A stretch of 20,383 bases of DNA from an uncultured Bacteroidales bacterium (lineage in GTDB: Bacteria > Bacteroidota > Bacteroidia > Bacteroidales > UBA932): assembly GCA_946545765.1 (NCBI GenBank), contig CAMNNS010000010.1, forward strand, positions 1-20,383, written 5' to 3'. This document shows positions 7,007 through 14,400 of the stretch, piece by piece. The first letter of the stretch is position 1. Every line of letters starts with the position of its first letter. The notes under the pieces were generated by a model. The model did not search any database, had not been told where the DNA came from, and saw only the letters and a list, made by a program, of their open reading frames with translations. The position numbers were made by a program, and so were the translations under genes.

Positions 7007-8139
7007 TCGATAACCCCCTCCTTAACATTAAAATCTTTACACTCCCCACCAACCTTATCTATTAAGGTATTCATTCTTACCTTGTTGCTATCTGTAATAA
7101 ATATTTGTCCAAAATTATCACCACTAACCATTGAGAGTAGAAATTCTACCCTATTCATATCTAACTTATCAAAAATATCATCTAATAAAAGAATAGGAGC
7201 AATACCACCATTTAGCCGTTTAATAATATTATACTGGGCTAATTTTAAAGAGATTAAAAAACACTTTTGCTGCCCTTGACTTGCACATCTTTTTATTGGG
7301 GTAAAAATATTATCTATATCAGACTGCTCAAACAAAAAATCGTCTTTATGAACTCCTAATGTTGTAAATCTTAGTTCTTTATCGCGATGAAAACTCTTTT
7401 TTAAAAGGGATAACAAATCTCCTTTATCTAAATCAGAGATATACTTTATATTAACCTTCTCTCTACCTCCACTTATATTGTTATAATATTCACTGACACT
7501 CTCATTTAATAATTTTACCATTTCCGCCCTTTTGCAATAAATGAATTTAGCGCATTCTGAGAGCTTTAGATTAAGTACTTCTAAAAAATCCTCAGAAATA
7601 TTCTCCTCTTTGAGATATTTATTCCTTTGGATCAAAAGTTTATTGTAATTCTGTACATTTAGCAGATATTCATTATCTATCTGAGAGATTAACTGATTTA
7701 TAAATCTTCTTCTCTCCTCAGCACCAGATACTACAAGAGATATATCTGCAGGGGAGACCATAACTATAGGGAACTTCCCTATATGCTCAGAGAACTTTTT
7801 ATAAACTTTATCATTTTTTTTAAGAATTTTTGTATTTATATTCTCCTTAGCACTCTCATTTTTAGAATGTTTAGTAAAAGATAAGGCTATTTTGTTAATT
7901 GTATTATCTGACATTTCGTAGTTCCCATGCAATACTGTGAATTGTTCATTATGTTTAATAGAGAACATATCGGGATAATGAAAAAAACTCTTTGTCATAG
8001 ACAAATAGTAAACCGCATCTAAAAGATTTGTCTTGCCTTCTCCGTTATTTCCGGTAATGCAATTTATTTTAGGAGAGAATATCAACTCAGCATGGGCGAT
8101 ATTCTTAAAATTATTTATTACTAAATGCTTTAAAAACAT
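7003..8139 (-). CDS. recF: DNA replication and repair protein RecF
   Basis: RecF is an SMC-like ABC ATPase that, with RecO and RecR, loads RecA at gaps and helps restart stalled forks. Numbered from the ATG at 8139 (MFLKHLVINNFKNI), the protein has 378 residues. The frame extends to 8187, but the extra 16 residues are not family-like and a promoter box sits inside them. Walker A GNNGEGKTN is at 30-38, the signature-type SQGQQK at 287-292 and Walker B LLLDDIFDKLD at 317-327. MVSPADISLVSG-like and EERRRF (141-147 region) segments typical of RecF are present. It heads a four-gene minus-strand operon with dciA-like, pdxB and DUF4301. The -7 element ends 4 bases before the ATG, so the mRNA is probably leaderless or nearly so. 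Confidence 0.95.
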   Translation of the reverse strand: MFLKHLVINNFKNIAHAELIFSPKINCITGNNGEGKTNLLDAVYYLSMTKSFFHYPDMFSIKHNEQFTVLHGNYEMSDNTINKIALSFTKHSKNESAKENINTKILKKNDKVYKKFSEHIGKFPIVMVSPADISLVVSGAEERRRFINQLISQIDNEYLLNVQNYNKLLIQRNKYLKEENISEDFLEVLNLKLSECAKFIYCKRAEMVKLLNESVSEYYNNISGGREKVNIKYISDLDKGDLLSLLKKSFHRDKELRFTTLGVHKDDFLFEQSDIDNIFTPIKRCASQGQQKCFLISLKLAQYNIIKRLNGGIAPILLLDDIFDKLDMNRVEFLLSMVSGDNFGQIFITDSNKVRMNTLIDKVGGECKDFNVKEGVIE

Positions 8140-8143
8140 GGTG

Positions 8144-8151
8144 CAAAAATA
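8144..8151 (-). promoter_or_regulatory. -7 promoter box abutting the recF start codon
   Basis: Minus strand 8151-8144 reads TATTTTTG, an exact TAnnTTTG match, followed by CACC and the ATG at 8139. The 4-base spacer equals that at lysA. No good -33 TTTG is present 18-21 bases upstream. This element also supports choosing the ATG at 8139 over the longer reading frame. Confidence 0.5.
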
Positions 8152-8172
8152 GAAAAAATATCTCCCTAATAC

Positions 8173-8202
8173 TTTGATTTCTGACAAAAATTTATAATTT
8201 TG
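8173..8202 (+). promoter_or_regulatory. Bacteroidota promoter for the TPR / yebC / methylmalonyl-CoA decarboxylase operon
   Basis: TTTG at 8173-8176 and TAATTTTG at 8195-8202 are separated by 18 bases, a good fit to TTTG-N~19-TAnnTTTG. Transcription should start near 8208, leaving a leader of about 30 bases before the ATG at 8238. It is divergent from the recF promoter, with the two -7 boxes about 45 bases apart. Confidence 0.7.
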
Positions 8203-8237
8203 CGACCTCTTTGAAGAAATAAATTAAAATAAAAAAT

Positions 8238-8924
8238 ATGGCTAATAAAAAGAATCAAATGGTAGAGCCTGAAGTTAATATTGGAGAGGCACTATCAAAA
8301 GTGGAGTTATTTTTTAATAATAACAAGAAGAAAATAGCATACATATTGGGAATAATTGTAGCTATTATACTATTGTTTGTTTGCTATAGAGAGTTTATAG
8401 CAAAACCTAAGCATAAAGAGGCACAAAATCAAATGATTGTACCTGAAAGATATTTTAGGTTAGATTCATTTGCCCTTGCCCTTAAAGGTGATGGCAATTT
8501 CCTTGGTTTTGAGGATATTATTAAAGATTTTGGCAGTAAAGCAGATCAGGCTGTATATTTTTATGCTGGCGTATGTGAATTCCAATTAGGGAACTATGAC
8601 CAAGCGATAAAATATTTTAATAAATACTCTACTACAGACTCTAATCTTAAAGCTCGTGCAAAAGCTTGTATTGGAGATTCTTATGTAAATAAAGAAGAAA
8701 TTTCAACTGCCGTAGGATACTTTGAAGAGGCTGCAAAAATATCTGATAATATTTTCTCTGCCGATTATCTAAAAAAGGCAGCGGATTGTTATGTTGAACT
8801 TAAACAATACGAAAAAGCTCTAAAAGCTTATCAAACAATAAAAGATACATATAGAGAATCACCTGTTGCGATGGATATAGATAAATATATATCAAGAACA
8901 GAGAGTCTTATGAAATCTAAATAA
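8238..8924 (+). CDS. Membrane-anchored tetratricopeptide repeat protein
   Basis: The 228-residue protein has a short basic cytoplasmic N-terminus, one membrane helix at about 33-50 (IAYILGIIVAIILLFVCY), and an extracytoplasmic C-terminal region with TPR-type helix pairs. The clearest are AVYFYAGVCEFQLGNYDQAI (about 105-124), then ARAKACIGDSYVNKEEISTA, and ADYLKKAADCYVELKQYEKA. The overall plan is like YfgM/BamD-type scaffold proteins of the envelope, but I cannot assign a specific partner. It is first in the plus-strand operon, 13 bases before yebC. TPR function is general protein-protein contact; anything more precise would be guesswork. Confidence 0.85.
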   Translation: MANKKNQMVEPEVNIGEALSKVELFFNNNKKKIAYILGIIVAIILLFVCYREFIAKPKHKEAQNQMIVPERYFRLDSFALALKGDGNFLGFEDIIKDFGSKADQAVYFYAGVCEFQLGNYDQAIKYFNKYSTTDSNLKARAKACIGDSYVNKEEISTAVGYFEEAAKISDNIFSADYLKKAADCYVELKQYEKALKAYQTIKDTYRESPVAMDIDKYISRTESLMKSK

Positions 8925-8937
8925 TTGCTGTAAAGTT

Positions 8938-9663
8938 ATGGGAAGAGCTTTTGAGTTTAGAAAAGAGAGAAAGTTTAAAAGGTGGGGCAATATGGCCCGA
9001 GTATTCACCAGATTAGGAAAAGAGATTACTATTGCTGCTAAAAATGGTGGTCCCGATCCCGATTATAACCCTACCCTTCGCACTCTAATCCAAACGGCAA
9101 AAAATGAAAACATGCCTAAGGATAATATAGATAGAGCTATTAAAAGAGCTTCTGAAAAAGATCAAAGTGATTACCAACAAATTGTATATGAGGGTTATGG
9201 TCCTGGAGGAATCGCCTATCTTATAGAGACTGCTACAGACAATCACACAAGGACTGTAGCCAATGTAAGAAGCTACTTTAATAAATACAATGGTACATTA
9301 GGGACAAGTGGCAGTGTGGATTTTATGTTTGATCATAAATCTGTATTCAAAATTAAATCAGATTCACCTATTGACATAGAAGAATTAGAATTAGAACTTA
9401 TAGATTACGGTGCAGATGAAGTTTTTAAAGATGAGGAAGATAACGTAATGATATATGGGGCTTATACTTCTTTTGGAGATATTCAAAAATTTATAGAAGA
9501 GAAGAAATATACAATTCTTAGTGGTGGATTTGAGAGGATTCCAACAGTTGATTTAAAGAAACTACCAGAAGACCAAAGAATTGAGAATGAAAAGCTAATT
9601 GATAAGTTGGAGAATGATGATGATGTTCAAAATGTATATCATACTTTAGACCTAAGCGAATAA
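8938..9663 (+). CDS. yebC: YebC/PmpR family (TACO1) protein
   Basis: The 241-residue protein carries the family's N-terminal signature MGRAFEFRKERKFKRWGNMA (usually GHSKW...K...D..R) and the following ARVFTRLGKEITIAAKNGGPDP. PTLRTLIQTAKNENMPKDNIDRAIKRA and YEGYGPGGIA (about 86-95) are hallmark segments, and the length is standard. YebC was long annotated as a transcription regulator; more recent work on the family supports a role in translation of difficult (for example proline-rich) stretches, like human TACO1. It follows the TPR gene by 13 bases and precedes methylmalonyl-CoA epimerase by 29, with no promoter or terminator in between, so it is co-transcribed with the carboxylation genes. 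A functional link is not evident. Confidence 0.95.
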   Translation: MGRAFEFRKERKFKRWGNMARVFTRLGKEITIAAKNGGPDPDYNPTLRTLIQTAKNENMPKDNIDRAIKRASEKDQSDYQQIVYEGYGPGGIAYLIETATDNHTRTVANVRSYFNKYNGTLGTSGSVDFMFDHKSVFKIKSDSPIDIEELELELIDYGADEVFKDEEDNVMIYGAYTSFGDIQKFIEEKKYTILSGGFERIPTVDLKKLPEDQRIENEKLIDKLENDDDVQNVYHTLDLSE

Positions 9664-9692
9664 TAATTATTAAATATTAAAATATTAACTAT

Positions 9693-10106
9693 ATGGAACT
9701 AACACATATCGAACATTTAGGAATTGCTGTTAAATCTTTAGAAGAGTCTATTCCTTACTATGAAAACATTCTCGGTCTTAAATGCTACTCTATAGAAGAG
9801 GTTAAAGATCAAAAAGTTAAAACTGCTTTCTTTAAAATAGGTCAAACTAAAATTGAACTATTAGAGAGTACAGATCCTGAGGGAACAATAGCTAAATTTA
9901 TTGAGAAAAGAGGCGAGGGAGTACACCATGTTGCTTTTGCAACCAATTCTGTTACAGATTGTTTAACAGAACTTAGCGATAAAGGTGTACAACTAATAGA
10001 TAAAGCTCCTCGTAAAGGAGCAGAAGGTTTAAACATTGCTTTCCTTCATCCAAAATCAACTCACGGAGTTTTAACTGAAGTCTGCGAGGATCCAAATAAA
10101 AAATAA
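9693..10106 (+). CDS. mce: Methylmalonyl-CoA epimerase
   Basis: The enzyme interconverts (2R)- and (2S)-methylmalonyl-CoA, linking the B12-dependent mutase to the decarboxylase. The 137-residue protein has two vicinal-oxygen-chelate (glyoxalase-fold) halves. Probable metal ligands are H8 (IEHLGIAV), Q51 (GQTKIELLE), H78 or H79 (GVHHVAF) and E129 (LTEVCE). STDPEGTIAKFIEKRGEGVHH is typical of epimerase rather than glyoxalase I. It sits 20 bases upstream of mmdA, the usual arrangement in propionate-forming Bacteroidota. The mutase subunits are not in the window. Confidence 0.95.
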   Translation: MELTHIEHLGIAVKSLEESIPYYENILGLKCYSIEEVKDQKVKTAFFKIGQTKIELLESTDPEGTIAKFIEKRGEGVHHVAFATNSVTDCLTELSDKGVQLIDKAPRKGAEGLNIAFLHPKSTHGVLTEVCEDPNKK

Positions 10107-10126
10107 CATAAATACATTATTATACT

Positions 10127-11677
10127 ATGAGTAATCAACTCGAACAAGTGAAAGCCCTTCTAAATTTAAGAGAAAAAGCACGTTTAGGAGGCGGGCAAGA
10201 TAAAATTGATTCACAACACAGCAAAGGTAAGTACACTGCAAGAGAAAGAATTGCAATGCTTTTAGACGAAGGTAGTTTCGAAGAGTTTGATATGTTTATC
10301 ACTCACAGATGCACTAACTTTGGTATGGAAAAGAAAACTATATTAGGTGATGGAGTTGTAACTGGCTATGGTACAGTTAGTGGTAGATTAGTATATGTTT
10401 TTGCTCAAGATTTTACAGTTTTTGGTGGTTCATTAAGTGAAACTTTTGCACAAAAAATTTGCAAAGTAATGGATATAGCCATGAAAGTTGGAGCACCTGT
10501 TATTGGTATAAACGACTCAGGTGGAGCTCGTATTCAAGAGGGTGTCAATGCGCTTGCAGGTTATACCGAGATTTTCCAGAGAAATATTTTAGCAAGTGGA
10601 GTTGTTCCACAAATTTCTGCGATATTTGGTCCTTGTGCTGGCGGAGCAGTTTATTCCCCTGCTTTAACAGACTTTAACATTATGTCAAAAGGGAGCTACA
10701 TGTTCTTAACCGGTCCTAAAGTTGTTAAATCGGTTCTTGGAGAAGATGTTACACAAGAAACCTTAGGTGGTGCAAGTGTTCATGCAAGTAAGAGTGGTGT
10801 TGCTCATTTTGCAGTTGAAAATGAAGAAGAGGGTATTGAGACAATTAAAGAGCTTCTTTCATATTTACCTCAAAACAATATGGAAAAGACTCCAGAAGTG
10901 CCTACTAATGACCCTATTAACAGAAAAGATGATATTCTCAATGAGATAATACCTGATAATCCAAATAAACCTTATGATATGTATCAAGTGATTGCTTCTA
11001 TTGTTGATGATAGAAAATTCCTTGAAGTTCATAAGGATTATGCTAAGAGTTTAATAGTTGGATTTGCCCGTTTTGATGGTGTAACTGTTGGTATAGTTGC
11101 TAACCAACCTGCTGTCCTTGCTGGTGTATTAGACTCTAATTCAAGTAGAAAAGGGGCAAGATTTGTCCGTTTCTGCGATGCGTTCAATATCCCTATCCTT
11201 ACTTTAGAGGATGTCCCTGGTTTCTTACCTGGTACACAACAAGAGTACAATGGTATCATTCTTCATGGTGCTAAACTGCTTTATGCATTTGGAGAAGCTA
11301 CCGTGCCAAAGATTACTGTAGTGCTTAGAAAAGCTTATGGTGGAGCATATTGCGTTATGAGCTCTAAACATCTAAGGGGTGATATTAACTATGCTTGGCC
11401 ATCTGCAGAGATTGCCGTTATGGGACCAAGTGGTGCTATTGAGATTCTTTATGGTAAAGAGTTAAAAGAAGCAACAGATATAGAAGCTTTCAAAGCTGAG
11501 AAAGAGAAAGAGTATCGCGATGCGTTTGCAAATCCTTATAATGCAGCTAAATATGGCTATATAGATGATGTTATTGAGCCAAGAAACACAAGATTTAGAG
11601 TTATTAGAGCTTTGAGACAACTTGAGAATAAGAAGCTTACTAACCCTGCTAAGAAACATGACAACCTTCCATTATAA
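10127..11677 (+). CDS. mmdA: Methylmalonyl-CoA decarboxylase / propionyl-CoA carboxylase carboxyltransferase subunit
   Basis: This 516-residue protein has two crotonase-fold halves of the acyl-CoA carboxyltransferase family. It transfers CO2 between methylmalonyl-CoA and biotin on the carrier protein. Motifs are NDSGGARIQEGV (129-140), the first oxyanion loop GPCAGGAVYSPALTDF (168-183), DVPGFLPGTQQEYNGII (362-378), the second oxyanion loop RKAYGGAY (401-408), and PSAEIAVMGPSGAIEILY. Presence of oadB and an OadG-like gene downstream, and absence of a biotin carboxylase gene, points to the Na+-pumping decarboxylase direction (succinate to propionate), not ATP-driven carboxylation. Spacing to neighbours is 20 and 12 bases. 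The length matches PccB/MmdA. Confidence 0.96.
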   Translation: MSNQLEQVKALLNLREKARLGGGQDKIDSQHSKGKYTARERIAMLLDEGSFEEFDMFITHRCTNFGMEKKTILGDGVVTGYGTVSGRLVYVFAQDFTVFGGSLSETFAQKICKVMDIAMKVGAPVIGINDSGGARIQEGVNALAGYTEIFQRNILASGVVPQISAIFGPCAGGAVYSPALTDFNIMSKGSYMFLTGPKVVKSVLGEDVTQETLGGASVHASKSGVAHFAVENEEEGIETIKELLSYLPQNNMEKTPEVPTNDPINRKDDILNEIIPDNPNKPYDMYQVIASIVDDRKFLEVHKDYAKSLIVGFARFDGVTVGIVANQPAVLAGVLDSNSSRKGARFVRFCDAFNIPILTLEDVPGFLPGTQQEYNGIILHGAKLLYAFGEATVPKITVVLRKAYGGAYCVMSSKHLRGDINYAWPSAEIAVMGPSGAIEILYGKELKEATDIEAFKAEKEKEYRDAFANPYNAAKYGYIDDVIEPRNTRFRVIRALRQLENKKLTNPAKKHDNLPL

Positions 11678-11689
11678 TATTTAAAAGTA

Positions 11690-12646
11690 ATGAAAAGAAT
11701 ATTTTTAATTATCACACTTGCTTCATTACTTTTTGTTAGCCAAAATGTTGTCGCCCAGAGTTATTTAGACATCAGAATAAACGAGGTACAGATAACAAAT
11801 AATAAAGGCTATATAAATGAGAATGGAGAGAGATGCGGTTGGCTAGAATTATTCAACTCGGCATACGGTACAATAGATGTCGGGGGGTTTTATGTTTCGG
11901 ATACAGAACAAACAGATATTGTAAACAATCCTAAAGGAAAAGTGTTCGTTCTCCCTAAAGGTAATCCAAATACTATAATCCCATTAAGAGGTTACCTTAT
12001 TTTGTTTGCCGATGGTAATACAAAAAATGGAGCGTTACATATGAATTACACTCTCGACGGAGTTAAGAATTTATTTATATATGAACCTGGTGGACAAATA
12101 ATTGATAGAGTTGAGCTACCTGAAATACCAGAAGATGAAAGTTATGGTAGAATTGTAGATGGAGAAGGGGCACATGAACCATTGTCAGTTACTCAACGCT
12201 CTATTAGAAAGGCCTCTATAGATAGTAAAATTGGTGCAGACAAGGGTTGGAGAATTATGGAATATCCTACCCCCGCTGTTACAAATACTACCTCTAAAGT
12301 TCAAACCAAATCGGAGAAACAAAAAGAGACCGACCCATATGGTTTAATTCTTTTTATCACTTGCTTTAGCGTTGTTTTTATTGCCCTAATTTTACTTTTC
12401 TTCTGCTTTAATACAGTAGGAAAGAGAGCAATGAAGAAAAATCCTAAACTTCACGGAGTAGATTCTAATACAAAATTAGATGAAGCTCTTGAAGCTGGTG
12501 CAAGTGTCTCTGCAGAGAGATATGCTGCGGTAGCATTAGCATGTTACCTATTCCAAGAAGAGAATGATGTTCACGATTATGAGAGTGATATCATTACTAT
12601 TAACAAAGAATATAACCATAACTCTCCATGGTCAATGAGGAGATAA
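11690..12646 (+). CDS. Lamin-tail domain fused to OadG-like (decarboxylase gamma/delta) subunit
   Basis: The 318-residue protein starts with a signal peptide (1-22, cleavage likely after VVA). A lamin-tail-type beta domain follows at about 28-155 (IRINEVQITN, then WLELFNSAYGTIDVGGFYVSD), then a polar linker. One membrane helix is at about 217-240, and a cytoplasmic tail ends in SAERYAAVALACYLFQEEND and NHNSPWSMRR. The helix plus tail correspond to OadG/MmdD, the small subunit that holds the carboxyltransferase and carrier to the membrane subunit. Its place between mmdA and the biotin carrier gene is where OadG is expected. So the OadG part is intracellular and the lamin-tail part lies in the periplasm. 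The role of the periplasmic domain is unknown. The call is confident for architecture and moderate for subunit function. Confidence 0.82.
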   Translation: MKRIFLIITLASLLFVSQNVVAQSYLDIRINEVQITNNKGYINENGERCGWLELFNSAYGTIDVGGFYVSDTEQTDIVNNPKGKVFVLPKGNPNTIIPLRGYLILFADGNTKNGALHMNYTLDGVKNLFIYEPGGQIIDRVELPEIPEDESYGRIVDGEGAHEPLSVTQRSIRKASIDSKIGADKGWRIMEYPTPAVTNTTSKVQTKSEKQKETDPYGLILFITCFSVVFIALILLFFCFNTVGKRAMKKNPKLHGVDSNTKLDEALEAGASVSAERYAAVALACYLFQEENDVHDYESDIITINKEYNHNSPWSMRR

Positions 12647-12653
12647 CTCTTAA

Positions 12654-13112
12654 ATGTCTGAAAATTCCAAAATTATGAAAGAATACAAAATTAAAATAAA
12701 CGGAAACGAATACAATGTTTCAATAGACCCTAAAGAGGGAAACTTGGCAGATGTATTTGTAGATGGAAAGGCTTTCCATGTTGAATTTGATAAGCCAGTT
12801 AAAGCAGCACCTATTGGTTTTGCTAAAAAAGCTGTAACAGTTAGTGCTCCTTCTCAAGTAGCTTCACAACCAGCAGCAACTCCTTCTGCCTCTGCAAATG
12901 GTGAGAAGGTTACTTCACCACTACCAGGTGTAATATTAGATATATCTGTAAAAGAGGGAGATAGTGTTAAAAAAGGTGATAAGGTATGTATCCTTGAGGC
13001 TATGAAAATGGAGAATGTTATTGAGGCAACAGCCGATGGTGTAATTAAACAGATTAAAGTAAAGAAGAGCGACTCTGTACTTGAAGGAGACGTAATTGCA
13101 ATAATTGGTTAA
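12654..13112 (+). CDS. mmdC: Biotin carboxyl carrier protein of methylmalonyl-CoA decarboxylase
   Basis: The carrier moves carboxybiotin between MmdA and the membrane subunit. The 152-residue protein has an N-terminal MKEYKIKINGNEYNVSI segment, an Ala/Pro/Ser-rich flexible linker at about 50-83 (such linkers are typical), and a biotinyl domain at 84-152. The biotinylated residue is K118 in EAMKMEN, and the paired PGVILDISVKEGDSVKKGD hammerhead is at 91-109. The start at 12654 has GAGGAG about 11 bases upstream. An alternative ATG at 12675 (residue 8) begins directly at the conserved segment and cannot be excluded. It follows the OadG-like gene by 7 bases and precedes oadB by 11. Confidence 0.94.
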   Translation: MSENSKIMKEYKIKINGNEYNVSIDPKEGNLADVFVDGKAFHVEFDKPVKAAPIGFAKKAVTVSAPSQVASQPAATPSASANGEKVTSPLPGVILDISVKEGDSVKKGDKVCILEAMKMENVIEATADGVIKQIKVKKSDSVLEGDVIAIIG

Positions 13113-13123
13113 TATTATTAATT

Positions 13124-14275
13124 ATGATTTTAGATTCAAACATAGTTGCTAATCTTAAGCAATTTGTACAATATACAGGATTTGCTAATGCTACTATAGG
13201 TCATTTTATAATGATCTTAGTTGGTTTGCTATTTGTATATTTGGCTATTAAAAAAGATTGGGAGCCTCTTCTACTTATACCTATAGGTTTTGGTATGGTT
13301 ATAGGAAATATACCTCTATTCCAAGGTCTTCAAGTTGGTATATATGAAGATGGTTCTGTGTTGAATATTCTATACTTGGGGGTTAAAAAAGGATTCTATC
13401 CACCACTAATATTCCTCGGTATAGGTGCTATGACAGATTTCTCTGCATTAATTTCCAACCCTAAATTGCTTTTAGTTGGTGCTGCCGCACAATTAGGAAT
13501 ATTCGCAGCATATATAGGGGCATTAGCTTTTGGATTCAGCCCAGCAGAAGCCGGTGCAATTGGTATCATTGGTGGTGCTGATGGTCCTACTGCAATCTTC
13601 TTATCGGGTAAACTTGCTCCAGATTTAGTTGGAGCAATATCGGTTTCAGCATACTCTTATATGGCATTAGTTCCAGTTATTCAACCTCCTATTATGAGAT
13701 TGTTAACAACTAAGAAAGAGAGACTTATAAAGATGAAGGCTCCAAGAGCTGTTACTCAAAAAGAAAAAATCATATTCCCTATTATAGGTTTCTTACTCAC
13801 AGCTTTTATTGTTCCTTCAGGTATTCCACTTTTAGGTATGTTATTCTTCGGCAACTTACTTAAAGAGAGTGGTGTAACAAGAAGATTAGCAGAAACAGCA
13901 AGAGGTCCTCTAAATGATATCGTTGTTATCTTGATAGGTGTAACTGTAGGTTGCTCTACTCAAGCAGACAAATTTCTACAAATGAAATCGGTATTTATTT
14001 TTATAATGGGAGCCGCTTCGTTTGTATTTGCCACATTTGGAGGCGTTATGTTTGTTAAAATAATGAATTTATTCCTTAAAGATGGTAATAAGATAAACCC
14101 TCTAATTGGAAATGCCGGTGTTTCTGCTGTACCAGATGCTGCTCGTGTTTCTCAAGTTGAGGGGCAAAAATATGATCCTTCTAACTTCTTATTAATGCAC
14201 GCTATGGGACCAAATGTTGCTGGTGTTATAGGTAGCGCAGTAGCTGCAGGTTTATTATTAGGGTTCTTAGGTTAA
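13124..14275 (+). CDS. oadB: Sodium-pumping decarboxylase beta subunit (OadB/MmdB)
   Basis: This 383-residue integral membrane subunit decarboxylates carboxybiotin and exports Na+. It has nine or so hydrophobic segments. The motif GAIGIIGGADGPTAIFLSGK at 144-163 contains the Na+-site aspartate D153 (D203 in the Klebsiella enzyme numbering). YMALVPVIQPPIMRLLTT follows at 179-196, and a second Na+-site segment NAGVSAVPDAARV lies near 330. All are diagnostic of the OadB/MmdB/GcdB family. The gene closes the operon and is followed after about 20 bases by a strong terminator. Substrate choice (methylmalonyl-CoA) is inferred from mce and mmdA, since OadB itself sees only carboxybiotin. Confidence 0.96.
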   Translation: MILDSNIVANLKQFVQYTGFANATIGHFIMILVGLLFVYLAIKKDWEPLLLIPIGFGMVIGNIPLFQGLQVGIYEDGSVLNILYLGVKKGFYPPLIFLGIGAMTDFSALISNPKLLLVGAAAQLGIFAAYIGALAFGFSPAEAGAIGIIGGADGPTAIFLSGKLAPDLVGAISVSAYSYMALVPVIQPPIMRLLTTKKERLIKMKAPRAVTQKEKIIFPIIGFLLTAFIVPSGIPLLGMLFFGNLLKESGVTRRLAETARGPLNDIVVILIGVTVGCSTQADKFLQMKSVFIFIMGAASFVFATFGGVMFVKIMNLFLKDGNKINPLIGNAGVSAVPDAARVSQVEGQKYDPSNFLLMHAMGPNVAGVIGSAVAAGLLLGFLG

Positions 14276-14294
14276 TATTTGATAAAATATTTAT

Positions 14295-14328
14295 AAAGCG
14301 GTCTTCTAAAAAGAAGACCGCTTTTTTT
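14295..14328 (+). terminator. Rho-independent terminator after oadB
   Basis: Perfect 13-base arms AAAGCGGTCTTCT (14295-14307) and AGAAGACCGCTTT (14312-14324) enclose an AAAA loop, followed by a T-run to 14328. This is the strongest hairpin in the window. The A-run on the 5' side also makes it potentially bidirectional. Its T-run doubles as the -33 element of the next promoter. Confidence 0.95.
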
Positions 14329-14357
14329 GTTTTAATTTTTCAGATTCGTTATATTTG
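14326..14357 (+). promoter_or_regulatory. Bacteroidota promoter for the V-type ATPase operon
   Basis: TTTG at 14326-14329 is formed by the end of the oadB terminator T-run. TATATTTG at 14350-14357 is an exact -7 element, and the spacing is 20 bases. Transcription would start near 14362, leaving a leader of about 38 bases before the ATG at 14401. The match is among the two best in the window. Confidence 0.72.
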
Positions 14358-14400
14358 AAAAATATATTAAACGCATAATAATATTATATAAATAACTAAT

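Noticed and set aside
8140..8187. N-terminal extension of recF to 8187
   Set aside because: RecF proteins begin at the MFLKHLVINNF segment; the extension covers the promoter boxes and resembles no family sequence.
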